Assembly: GCA_964480825.1 (NCBI GenBank)
Contig: CAYZRJ010000010.1
Location: 1 to 15,747 of the forward strand
Reading direction: 5' to 3'
Length of the DNA stretch: 15,747 nucleotides
Source of the DNA: CAYZRJ01 sp964480825
GTDB taxonomy: Bacteria; Patescibacteriota; WWE3; UBA101185; UBA10185
Part shown: in pieces, positions 1 through 6,483 of the stretch
Numbering within the stretch: position 1 is the stretch's first letter
Layout: each line of letters opens with the position of its first letter
Program-made: the position numbers and the translations under genes
Notes under the pieces: generated by a model
The model's database searches: none
What the model saw: only the letters and a program-made list of their open reading frames with translations
What the model was told of the DNA's origin: nothing

Positions 1-3
1 ACT

Positions 4-603
4 ATGGAGTTAAAAGAACTATTTAAGATTATCAACAAACACAGAAAAGCAATTTATACCTATGCTATTTTAGGCGCGATGATAGGGGTTTTGATATATT
101 TTTTGCCTTCAAAATATATTTCTACAGGTTCTTTTTACATAAAACGGGCCACCGATGTTAATAAGGACTTTTTCACTTACGAAGGTTACTACGGCCAACA
201 AACCACTCTATCTTATACCAATACGGTGGTGGGGTTGCTTGAAAGCGTGGATCTACAAAGTAAAGCCTTAAGCACACTGAACATTCCGATAGATGAAATT
301 TCGCTAAGAAAATACGCTAAATATATTAAGGTTAAGAAAAGCGGACCGCAATTAGTGACACTTACCGTCAAGGGAAAAACATTTATCGACTCGAAGAGCA
401 TGTGGGAAGCAGTTGCTGATGAATTGCTTGCAGTAAATCAGCAGTTAAATATAAACGGGGACGGTAGCCTGAATGTTTCAAAGGTCTCTGCGCAACCGGT
501 TGTTAAAAAAGAATACAAATCATTGTGGTTGAATATTCCCGCGGGAATATTATTAGCATTGGGTGCGGGGATATTTATTATTTCGCTTAAAGAATATGAC
601 TAA
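4..603 (+). CDS. Wzz-like polysaccharide chain-length determinant / capsular biosynthesis membrane protein
   Basis: This 199-aa protein has a transmembrane segment near each end (about residues 18-36 and 174-193) with a charged, mostly alpha/beta extracytoplasmic region between them. This is the layout of Wzz/polysaccharide co-polymerase proteins, which set the length of polyprenyl-linked glycans during polymerisation. The N-terminus (MELKELFKIINKHRK) is the usual short basic cytoplasmic lead into TM1. The protein is shorter than typical Wzz proteins (about 300 aa), and there is no C-terminal tyrosine-kinase domain. Upstream sequence is cut off by the window edge, so the ribosome binding site cannot be judged and an earlier start cannot be excluded. 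Its last 8 nt overlap the RNase HI gene, implying one operon. The family call rests on topology and N-terminal resemblance, not on a decisive motif. Confidence 0.7.
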   Translation: MELKELFKIINKHRKAIYTYAILGAMIGVLIYFLPSKYISTGSFYIKRATDVNKDFFTYEGYYGQQTTLSYTNTVVGLLESVDLQSKALSTLNIPIDEISLRKYAKYIKVKKSGPQLVTLTVKGKTFIDSKSMWEAVADELLAVNQQLNINGDGSLNVSKVSAQPVVKKEYKSLWLNIPAGILLALGAGIFIISLKEYD

Positions 604-1006
604 ATTTACAGTAAACACCGATGGGGGTTCCCGCGGAAACCCCGGACCCGCCGCAATAGGGATTATTTTAAAATCTACCGTTGAAACAACAAGAATCGGC
701 AAATACATCGGGCACACAACAAATAACGTGGCTGAATATTCCGCCTTAATTGAAGCTTTAAAAGCTGCTAAGGATCTGAAAGCAACCGAATTGGAATGTT
801 TGTTAGACAGCGAGTTGGTAGTTAAGCAATTAAATGGCCTGTATAAGGTCAAAGATACCAATATGCGTAGACTTTGGGCCGAAATAAAGGCTTTAGAAAA
901 GCACTTCAAAAAAGTTGGTTACAAAAATATCCCGCGCGCGCAAAACTCCGAAGCAGACACTATTGTAAACGAAATACTTGATTCCGCTCAACTAACAGAT
1001 GCCTAG
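596..1006 (+). CDS. rnhA: Ribonuclease HI-like protein (single domain)
   Basis: This 136-aa protein is a complete RNase H fold of the usual bacterial RNase HI/HI-like size. It hydrolyses RNA in RNA-DNA hybrids, acting in R-loop and primer removal. All four carboxylates of the metal site are visible: D9 in the TDGGSRGNPGPAA motif, E47 in NNVAEYSAL, D71 in LLDSELVVKQLNG, and D121 in NSEADTIVNE. The short form without the basic protrusion, and the SELVVKQLNG helix, resemble RnhA-like (YpdQ/Rv2228c N-domain-like) enzymes. I chose the ATG at 596, which overlaps the upstream gene by 8 nt. The frame stays open to an ATG at 563, but the extra 11 residues do not look like RNase H. The following gene overlaps by another 8 nt. 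Catalytic function is very likely; the reason it sits between Wzz and a nucleotidyltransferase is unclear. Confidence 0.9.
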   Translation: MTKFTVNTDGGSRGNPGPAAIGIILKSTVETTRIGKYIGHTTNNVAEYSALIEALKAAKDLKATELECLLDSELVVKQLNGLYKVKDTNMRRLWAEIKALEKHFKKVGYKNIPRAQNSEADTIVNEILDSAQLTDA

Positions 1007-1868
1007 AGAGCGCGCGAACGAACGCGCGTGCGACAGCGCTATAAAAAAAACTCTGGCTTATAGAGCTGTTTTTAGATACCCGTTAAGTTATCACCAACTT
1101 TTTAATACCTTGATAAGCAATAGAACTTTTAAAAAAGATTTCTTTGATAAGGAACTCAATAAGTTGGTAAGAACAGGACAAATCGGTTACCGTGACGGAA
1201 AGTACTTTGATAAACGCATTAAACCGGTGAGTTGGACTTTTAGGAACAGGCAATCCAAAGAAGCGATAAAAAAAGTAGAAGAAGCTATAAAAGTTTTAAA
1301 GAAGATTCCGTGGATTAAACTTTTATGTGTGACCGGATCTGTGGCCGCATTCAATTCGGACAAAGAAGCCGACATCGATATTTTTGTTGTAGCAAAAACC
1401 CACCGACTCTGGCTTACGCGAGGCTTTGTTGCCGCGATATTAAAGACCATGAAAATGTACGTTGAAAAGGACTACAACTCCGGTCGAATTTGCCCGAATT
1501 TATTTATAGATGAAGAGGCCTTTGCATGGCCAAACAACGACCGTTCTATTTTTACTGCGCATGAAATAATTTTAATGCATCCGCTTATGGATCGCGATCA
1601 GACCTATCTCAAATTTTTAAGGGCTAACGATTGGGTTAAATCTCATTTTGCAAACTTTAACTTATACACCGGAGGTATGAAAACAAAAAAGCTATCAAGC
1701 GGAAGTAGATTAGTAAACTTACTGGAAAAGATCGCTACGACATTACAGCTAAAATACATGGAAAAGAAACGAACAAACGAAGTAACTAACAAGCATATGA
1801 TTCATTTCAGAAAAAACGACAACACAAGTTGGATTTTAGAAAGCTATAAGAAGCTAAGTAAAAGTTAA
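999..1868 (+). CDS. Winged-helix plus DNA polymerase beta-type nucleotidyltransferase domain protein
   Basis: This is a 289-aa protein. Residues about 15-72 look like a winged helix: helices around YRAVFRYPLSYHQLFN and the KELNKLVRTG recognition-like helix, then a GYRDGKYF wing. Residues about 105-131 carry the Pol-beta superfamily nucleotidyltransferase signature, with G113-S114 followed by D125 and D127 in ADIDIFVV. That provides the Gly-Ser nucleotide-binding turn and two metal-binding carboxylates. The rest is helical and basic, with no recognisable domain. The substrate cannot be told from sequence; family members modify proteins, small molecules or nucleic acids. The start ATG overlaps the RNase HI gene by 8 nt, so translation is probably coupled. 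A GC-rich hairpin lies about 12 nt into the gene. It is the last gene of the three-gene + operon. The domain call is firm and the function unknown. Confidence 0.75.
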   Translation: MPRERANERACDSAIKKTLAYRAVFRYPLSYHQLFNTLISNRTFKKDFFDKELNKLVRTGQIGYRDGKYFDKRIKPVSWTFRNRQSKEAIKKVEEAIKVLKKIPWIKLLCVTGSVAAFNSDKEADIDIFVVAKTHRLWLTRGFVAAILKTMKMYVEKDYNSGRICPNLFIDEEAFAWPNNDRSIFTAHEIILMHPLMDRDQTYLKFLRANDWVKSHFANFNLYTGGMKTKKLSSGSRLVNLLEKIATTLQLKYMEKKRTNEVTNKHMIHFRKNDNTSWILESYKKLSKS

Positions 1869-1880
1869 AAGGCGAAAAAA

Positions 1881-1911
1881 TACGCGAGTCGAAAATAATT
1901 CGAATCGCGTA
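1881..1911 (-). terminator. Intrinsic terminator for the 127-aa gene (possibly bidirectional)
   Basis: Two 13-nt arms (1881-1893 and 1899-1911) pair with a single G/A mismatch around the 5-nt loop AATAA. On the - strand the hairpin is followed directly by six Ts (1875-1880 read in reverse), the classic Rho-independent pattern, just beyond the end of the 1919-2302 gene. On the + strand no T tract follows, so it would end the upstream + operon only weakly. Confidence 0.8.
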
Positions 1912-1918
1912 AATAACC

Positions 1919-2302
1919 TCAACGCCGAAGCAATGTCCACGTATCGCTAGTTTTACCAATCTTTCCAGCGTGTTCTAACGACAGTATGAACAAACATACT
2001 TCCATTTGTGATACACCAATGGTCTGTGAAAGAGCCGCTGTAGTTAACGGGTTTTTCGCCAAACTGTTAATTATCTTGGCTTCGATTGCGCCGAAAACCG
2101 CGGCATGGGCTCTGTTCTCGGGACATAAATCCTGATAACTGGGGAAGCTCCTGAAATCAAGGAATCTTTGTGGATCTCTATAGATGCATAAAGCTTCATT
2201 GAACTGCGTTAATGTTGCTACTACAGTTCTTCCGATCTCATTGGTACACGTTTCTAAATCAAACTTAGTTGGATAAGCAATAACATAAAGTACCGGATTC
2301 AT
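1919..2302 (-). CDS. Unknown protein with C-terminal winged-helix (DprA-C-like) domain
   Basis: I do not recognise this 127-aa protein as a whole. Residues about 71-127 (from AIEAKIINSLAKNPLTTAAL through GVSQMEVCLFILSLEHAGKI to the end) fit a small winged helix. It resembles the C-terminal domain of DprA, in which a helix-turn-helix is followed by a hydrophobic LE-AG-I turn and a short wing. The N-terminal 70 residues (MNPVLYVIAYPTKF...) are unassigned and contain three cysteines (C19, C39, C60). The start is well supported: AAGGAGA at 2311-2317 lies 8 nt upstream of the ATG, with a near-consensus promoter beyond. It follows groEL on the same strand, and I see no convincing terminator between them, so groESL read-through could add to expression. 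A DNA-binding or regulatory role is inference. Confidence 0.65.
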   Translation of the reverse strand: MNPVLYVIAYPTKFDLETCTNEIGRTVVATLTQFNEALCIYRDPQRFLDFRSFPSYQDLCPENRAHAAVFGAIEAKIINSLAKNPLTTAALSQTIGVSQMEVCLFILSLEHAGKIGKTSDTWTLLRR

Positions 2303-2332
2303 AAGTATCTTCTCCTTTTTCAGAATAATAGC

Positions 2333-2361
2333 ATTATAGGGTATTTATTTAGCGTTGGCAA
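2333..2361 (-). promoter_or_regulatory. Near-consensus sigma70-type promoter of the 127-aa gene
   Basis: Read on the - strand, TTGCCA (2356-2361) and a perfect TATAAT (2333-2338) are separated by 17 bp. The predicted transcription start is about 25 nt upstream of the ATG and leaves room for the AAGGAGA ribosome binding site. It is the best-matching promoter in the window. Confidence 0.8.
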
Positions 2362-2404
2362 CCCAACAAAAAGCTCAAGATTACATCTAATGATGGGCCG
2401 AAGG

Positions 2405-4051
2405 CTACATCATCCCGCCCATGCCACCCATACCGCCCATTCCTTCGGGCATAGCAGGTTTATCTGTTTTTGGAGCTTCGGCGATTAAACATTCGGTTGT
2501 TAAAACCATGATGGCCATCGAAACAGCATTTTGAAGTGCGCTTCGAGCAACTTTGGCCGGGTCAATGATTCCTTCGGCAACCATATCAACATAGGTCATA
2601 GACATAACGTTCAACCCGATGTTTGCGTTACCTTCATCTTTAAACTTGCGTTCAAGTTCGCCCAATACCCGACCCGAATCCATTCCGGCGTTTTGCACTA
2701 TTAAACGGGTTGGTTTTTCTAAAGCTTCAAAAAGTATGCTCGCGCCCGTTGCTTCATCGCCACTAAGTTTTAGTTTTTTAATAACATCGCGGGTTCTCAA
2801 AAATGTTACGCCACCTCCGGCAACTATTCCTTCTTGAACAGCCGCTTTGGTTGCGTTTACAGCGTCTTCAACACGTAATTTTTTCTCCTTTAATTCTGAT
2901 TCGGTTGCAGCACCAACATTTATAACGGCAACTCCGCCGGTTAGTTTAGCTAAACGCTCCATAAGTTTTTCTTTATCGTAGTCTGATGTGGTATTTTCTA
3001 TTTCTTTATGAATCTGATCGACACGATCATTTGTGGCTTTTTCGTCGCCTTTTCCGCCAATGATGGTGGTGTTGTCTTTATCTGCAACAACTCTTTCGGC
3101 TTGTCCAAGATCATCAATGGTTACCGAAATCAATTTTCGTCCGGTTTCTTCGCTAATAAATGTTGCACCGGTTAGTACAGCGATGTCTTGTAATATCGCT
3201 TTTCTTCGATCACCAAACCCCGGAGCTTTTACCGCCAAAACATTAAATGTTCCGCGCAATTTATTTACGACTAATGTCGTTAAAGCTTCACCATCAACAT
3301 CGTCAGCAATAATTACCAAGTTTTTCGAAATCTTTACAAAGTTTTCAAGCATTGGTAACAAATCGTTAATACTGGAAATTTTTGATTCGGCAACCAAGAT
3401 ATAGGGATTTTCCAATACAGCTTCCATTTTTTCAGAGTTTGTAACAAAGTATGCTGAGGCAAAACCCTTATCAAATTGCATTCCTTCTTTGTATTCGAGT
3501 TCAATTTCAAAACCTTTTGATTCGTCTACTGTAATAACACCGGTGTCTCCGACTTTATCCATTGCTTCGGCGATTAGTTTACCTATGTCGCTGTCTTGAG
3601 CAGAAATTGTTGCAACCTGCGCTTTTTCTTCTTTTGTTGTGACTTGTTTTGCTAGTTTTTTAATTTCTTCGACGACAAGTGCGGAAGCTTTTTCTAAACC
3701 TTTGCGTAAAATCATTGGATTTGCACCTGCTGAAACATTTTTTAGACCTGCTTCAACTAATGCGTGAGCTAAAACGGTTGCAGTTGTAGTACCGTCGCCT
3801 GCAATATCGTTGGTTTTAGACGCGGCTTCTCTGACTAATTGCGCACCCATGTTTTCAAATTTGTCTTCGAGCTCTATTTCTTTTGCTACGGTTACACCGT
3901 CATGAACGACTTGTGGCGCACCCCAGCTTTTTTCAATACCGACATTTCCACCTTTTGGTCCAAGTGTAGTTGCTACCGCTCTTGCTAACTTCTCGACTCC
4001 TGCTTTTAATTTTTGTCTGGCTTCTTCGCCATATAATATTGTTTTTGCCAT
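2405..4051 (-). CDS. groL: Chaperonin GroEL (60 kDa, Hsp60)
   Basis: GroEL is the ATP-driven double-ring chaperonin that encloses unfolded proteins with its lid GroES. At 548 aa the length is standard. Visible hallmarks are the ATP-site loop GPKGGNV (residues 31-37), D51 in HDGVTVAKE, the GDGTTT phosphate loop at 85-90, VEDAVNATKAAVQEG near residue 395 carrying the catalytic aspartate, and the flexible Gly-Gly-Met tail ending GGMGGMGGMM. The apical domain is intact, including the KAPGFGDRRKAILQDIA segment. A small difference from many GroELs is GPKGGNVGIEK where GPKGRNVVLDK is usual. It lies 1 nt after the groES stop codon, forming the classic groESL operon under a CIRCE operator. It is a single copy in this window. 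Identification is secure. Confidence 0.98.
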   Translation of the reverse strand: MAKTILYGEEARQKLKAGVEKLARAVATTLGPKGGNVGIEKSWGAPQVVHDGVTVAKEIELEDKFENMGAQLVREAASKTNDIAGDGTTTATVLAHALVEAGLKNVSAGANPMILRKGLEKASALVVEEIKKLAKQVTTKEEKAQVATISAQDSDIGKLIAEAMDKVGDTGVITVDESKGFEIELEYKEGMQFDKGFASAYFVTNSEKMEAVLENPYILVAESKISSINDLLPMLENFVKISKNLVIIADDVDGEALTTLVVNKLRGTFNVLAVKAPGFGDRRKAILQDIAVLTGATFISEETGRKLISVTIDDLGQAERVVADKDNTTIIGGKGDEKATNDRVDQIHKEIENTTSDYDKEKLMERLAKLTGGVAVINVGAATESELKEKKLRVEDAVNATKAAVQEGIVAGGGVTFLRTRDVIKKLKLSGDEATGASILFEALEKPTRLIVQNAGMDSGRVLGELERKFKDEGNANIGLNVMSMTYVDMVAEGIIDPAKVARSALQNAVSMAIMVLTTECLIAEAPKTDKPAMPEGMGGMGGMGGMM

Positions 4052-4052
4052 A

Positions 4053-4355
4053 TTAACCTTCTACTACGGCTAAAATATCCTCTTCTTTAACGAGAAGCAT
4101 TTCTTTACCGTCAATTTTAGTCTCTGTTCCACCCCATTTTTTATACATTACGATATCACCCACTTTCACTTCCATTGGTACGCGATCTCCGTCTTCGTCT
4201 CGACGACCCGGCCCTACTGCGATAACTTTTCCTTGTTGAGGTTTTTCTTTGGCCGAGTCAGGAATAATTATTCCGGAGGGCAATGCGGTTTCTTTTTCGA
4301 CGGGTTCTATTAAAAGATAGTCCGAAAGAGGTCTTAGTTTTGTTGTTACTGTCAT
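4053..4355 (-). CDS. groS: Co-chaperonin GroES (10 kDa, Hsp10)
   Basis: This 100-aa protein is the heptameric lid of GroEL. The usual features are present in order: LRPLSDYLLIEPVEKE at the start of the beta-barrel, the mobile loop about residues 19-36 with the hydrophobic GIII contact (28-31) that docks on the GroEL apical domain, VGPGRR of the roof region, and the conserved VGDIVMYKKWGGTE strand with a KEMLLVKEEDILAVVE C-terminus. The start ATG has a GGAGG-type ribosome binding site about 11 nt upstream (CTTGGAGG). It is the first gene of groESL, with groL starting 1 nt after its stop codon. Transcription is predicted from a promoter embedded in the CIRCE element about 75-100 nt upstream, giving a leader with two small hairpins. 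Confidence 0.98.
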   Translation of the reverse strand: MTVTTKLRPLSDYLLIEPVEKETALPSGIIIPDSAKEKPQQGKVIAVGPGRRDEDGDRVPMEVKVGDIVMYKKWGGTETKIDGKEMLLVKEEDILAVVEG

Positions 4356-4431
4356 CTTTTGGCGCCTCCAAGCGCGAGTCCCGAAGGGACTATTATTCCT
4401 AAATATTTACTAACTCTGTCGCGGTAGAAAG

Positions 4432-4458
4432 ATAGCACTCTAAAAGGTTGAGTGTCAA
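4432..4458 (-). promoter_or_regulatory. CIRCE operator overlapping the groESL promoter (predicted HrcA site)
   Basis: On the - strand the sequence is TTGACACTC, nine bases, GAGTGCTAT. It matches the CIRCE consensus TTAGCACTC-N9-GAGTGCTAA at most positions, with the diagnostic CACTC and GAGTG cores exact and the N9 spacing exact. The left half-site also supplies a perfect -35 (TTGACA, 4453-4458). A -10 TATCTT lies at 4429-4434 (18-bp spacer), or CTATCT at 17 bp. HrcA binding here would block RNA polymerase. No hrcA gene lies in the window. The element begins only 3 nt beyond the alaS stop codon. Confidence 0.88.
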
Positions 4459-4461
4459 GGT

Positions 4462-6279
4462 TTAGGAAAATCTAGCGTAAATACGCTGTTTTCCATCTCC
4501 TATAGTTTCTTGCTTAAAAATCTCGATATGGCCAATTGTCGAGGTATTTTCGACGTGCGGTCCGCCACAAAATTCTTTGCTAAAAGCAGATTCCAAGCTA
4601 TCTCCGATGTAATAGACTTTAACCGTTTCGGGGTAGCTTTCATTTTTCATAAATAACGCTTCGGATGATACCGCGTCTTCTTTAGACAACATTACGTATG
4701 TAACGGACATTTTAGCGTCTACCGCGTCGTTAATAATTTTCTCTACTTCCTTAATCTCGATTTCCGAAAGTTTTTGTGCGTTTGGAAAGTCAAATCTTAG
4801 TCTGTCGGCAGTTATATTACTTCCTAGCTGTACAACATGTTTACCCAACACATCGCGCAAAGCTTTTTGAAGTAAATGAGTTGCCGTGTGGTAGCGCTTG
4901 CTGATATCTCCGGTATCAGCTAATCCGCCTTTGAATTTCTTTTCTATTCCGGCACGTGAAATTTCTTGGTGTTTATCAAAAATTTCATCGTAAGTTTGCT
5001 TGAATACTTTTTCGTCCGGTACAATTCCGCGATCTTTTATTTCTTCTAAAAATGTTTCCGAGGGATATCCGACTGATTGAAATAAATCAAAAGCTTTGAC
5101 AGCTAAATCTTTTGCACTCAATTTAGCTGCACCAACTAAGATTTTTTCAACAAAATCCGAACCTTTTTTCAAAACTTCAAAAAATTTCTTTTCTTCGCCG
5201 GCAAAAACTTGCTCAATTTCAGAAGTTTTTTCTGTGAGCTGTGGATACATCCAGTCAAACATTTGCACAATCGTCGAAACTAGTCTCACAGATAAATCTT
5301 TTTCTACCCCCAAACCACGTCCAGCACGAATCATGCGTCTGAGCAATCTTCGTAAAATATATCCCTGATCTTTATTACTTGGAGTAACTCCATCCATGGC
5401 CAAAAATGTCGATGCGCGCATATGATCGGCTAAGATTCGCATGTTTTTTTTGGTGTGGTCGTCCGCATAATAATTCTTCCCGGAAATTTCCTGGATCTTT
5501 TGGATAACCGGCCAAAAATTATCGGTTTCGTAAATATCGTTTTTACCTTGAACCGCAACCGCGATTCTCTCTAATCCGCCGCCGAAATCAACGTTGTTTT
5601 GAGGTAAGGGTTCCCAGCCTTTTTCGGTTCTGTAGTACTGCATAAAAACAGAGTTACAAATTTCAAAAAAATTCTCTTCGTCTTCTTCGGGACCTTGTCC
5701 GACAGGTGCAACACCCTTCATATAAAAATAGACTTCGCTATCCGGACCGCCCAATTCATCGATCGCATCGCCGCGTTGCCACCAGTTAGATTTTTTTCCG
5801 TAAGCAAAAATTCTTTCGTCCTCTTTTGCATCAATTCCGTATTTTGAGTAAACCTTTTTTAAAATATTTACAGATTCTTCATCTTTTGGTGCATCCTTAT
5901 CGCCGGCAAAAATAGTTGCGTACAAACGCTTTGGGTCTAAACCCAATTCGTTGATTAATAACTCAAACTTCCAATTTAATTGTTCTTCTTTAAAATAATC
6001 TCCTAGACTCCAATTTCCGATCATATGAAAAATAGTCGTGTGCCGATTGTCGCCAATTTCGTCCATGTCCTGAAGACGCATAGCTCTTTGAACATTCATT
6101 AATCTTTTTCCTAAGGGGTGTTCTTGACCGGACAAATACGGAACCAACGGAAACATTCCTGAATTTACAAATAATAAAGTCGAGTCGCCTTCGGGAATTA
6201 AAGAAACATTAGGAATAAGCTTGTGTCCGCGGGCTTTGTAAAATTCTAAGTATTTTATGAGGATCTCTTTTGAGGTCAT
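4462..6279 (-). CDS. alaS: Alanyl-tRNA synthetase, short form without C-Ala domain
   Basis: Class II synthetase that charges tRNA-Ala. The catalytic core is intact: motif 2 region at about 63-97 (NVQRAMRLQDMDEIGDNRH, then HMIGNWSLGDYFK), motif 3 GGGLER at 233-238, and the tRNA-recognition helices with ADHMRAS and GYILRRLLRRMIRAGR near 284-321. The editing site is also present: HTATH (H464, H468) and CGGPH (C571, H575) form the zinc/water site that clears mischarged Ser and Gly. At 605 aa it is far shorter than the roughly 875-aa E. coli enzyme. The protein stops right after the editing domain, so the C-terminal oligomerisation C-Ala domain is missing. I also do not see the usual beta-barrel FYxExGGQ segment before the editing domain. 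The ATG at 6279 has no Shine-Dalgarno but lies 6 nt after an extended -10 box, predicting a leaderless mRNA. Confidence 0.96.
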   Translation of the reverse strand: MTSKEILIKYLEFYKARGHKLIPNVSLIPEGDSTLLFVNSGMFPLVPYLSGQEHPLGKRLMNVQRAMRLQDMDEIGDNRHTTIFHMIGNWSLGDYFKEEQLNWKFELLINELGLDPKRLYATIFAGDKDAPKDEESVNILKKVYSKYGIDAKEDERIFAYGKKSNWWQRGDAIDELGGPDSEVYFYMKGVAPVGQGPEEDEENFFEICNSVFMQYYRTEKGWEPLPQNNVDFGGGLERIAVAVQGKNDIYETDNFWPVIQKIQEISGKNYYADDHTKKNMRILADHMRASTFLAMDGVTPSNKDQGYILRRLLRRMIRAGRGLGVEKDLSVRLVSTIVQMFDWMYPQLTEKTSEIEQVFAGEEKKFFEVLKKGSDFVEKILVGAAKLSAKDLAVKAFDLFQSVGYPSETFLEEIKDRGIVPDEKVFKQTYDEIFDKHQEISRAGIEKKFKGGLADTGDISKRYHTATHLLQKALRDVLGKHVVQLGSNITADRLRFDFPNAQKLSEIEIKEVEKIINDAVDAKMSVTYVMLSKEDAVSSEALFMKNESYPETVKVYYIGDSLESAFSKEFCGGPHVENTSTIGHIEIFKQETIGDGKQRIYARFS

Positions 6280-6285
6280 GTGGTC

Positions 6286-6294
6286 ATTATATCA
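6286..6294 (-). promoter_or_regulatory. Extended -10 promoter of alaS (predicted leaderless)
   Basis: On the - strand TGATATAAT is a perfect extended -10 (TGnTATAAT). Only 6 nt separate it from the alaS ATG, so the start of transcription should fall on or next to the A of ATG. There is no good -35 at 16-18 bp, as is usual for extended -10 promoters. Confidence 0.7.
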
Positions 6295-6310
6295 GGTGAT
6301 TACACCTGAT
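6291..6310. promoter_or_regulatory. Perfect inverted repeat overlapping the alaS promoter (candidate operator)
   Basis: ATCAGGTG (6291-6298) and CACCTGAT (6303-6310) are perfect 8-bp inverted repeats around the 4-nt spacer ATTA. The dyad covers the upstream edge of the alaS -10, including its TG extension, and reaches into the -35 region. No transcript from either side ends here, because alaS and tRNA-Cys diverge from this spot, so a terminator role makes no sense. A repressor or autoregulatory site is the most natural reading, but no protein is identified. Confidence 0.55.
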
Positions 6311-6335
6311 CGCCGAATACGTCTAATCAGCCTTA

Positions 6336-6344
6336 TGATAAAAT
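6336..6344 (+). promoter_or_regulatory. Extended -10 of the tRNA-Cys promoter
   Basis: TGATAAAAT matches TGnTATAAT with one mismatch and would start transcription about 1 nt before the tRNA 5' end. The overlapping TATGAT at 6334-6339 is an alternative -10 that would give a leader of about 5 nt. No good -35 is visible. Confidence 0.45.
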
Positions 6345-6351
6345 GGAGTAC

Positions 6352-6427
6352 GGCCTGATAGCCAAGTGGTTAAGGCGAGGGTCTGCAAAACCCTTACGCG
6401 CGGGTTCGATTCCCGCTCAGGCCTCCA
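6352..6427 (+). tRNA. tRNA-Cys (anticodon GCA), CCA encoded
   Basis: This is a complete 76-nt cloverleaf. The acceptor stem GGCCTGA pairs with TCAGGCC; the D stem is GCC/GGC; the anticodon stem AGGGT/ACCCT encloses loop CTGCAAA with anticodon GCA; there is a 5-nt variable loop; and the T stem GCGGG/CCCGC encloses loop TTCGATT. The discriminator base is U, as in cysteine tRNAs, and the 3' CCA is encoded in the DNA. It stands alone, divergent from alaS. Confidence 0.97.
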
Positions 6428-6433
6428 TAATTA

Positions 6434-6463
6434 CACACATACAAATGGTGTGCGTTGATTTTT
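6434..6463 (+). terminator. Weak candidate terminator after tRNA-Cys
   Basis: CACACAT (6434-6440) can pair with ATG and TGTG (6445-6452) around a 4-nt loop with one bulge, and a TTTTT run follows at 6459-6463 after a 6-nt gap. The stem is AT-rich and the T run is displaced, so this is only a possible end for the tRNA transcript. Confidence 0.25.
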
Positions 6464-6483
6464 CAACTTACCCGTGATACCTT

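Noticed and set aside
2341..2404. Possible terminator after groEL
   Set aside because: Only a 5-bp GTTGG/CCAAC stem and 4-bp stems are present, and the T run precedes rather than follows the stem on the - strand. It instead overlaps the -35 of the next gene.
3033..3404. Open + strand frame of 123 aa inside groEL
   Set aside because: It is antisense to a highly conserved gene, has serine/proline-rich low-complexity composition, and has no ribosome binding site. It is a by-product of groEL codon use.
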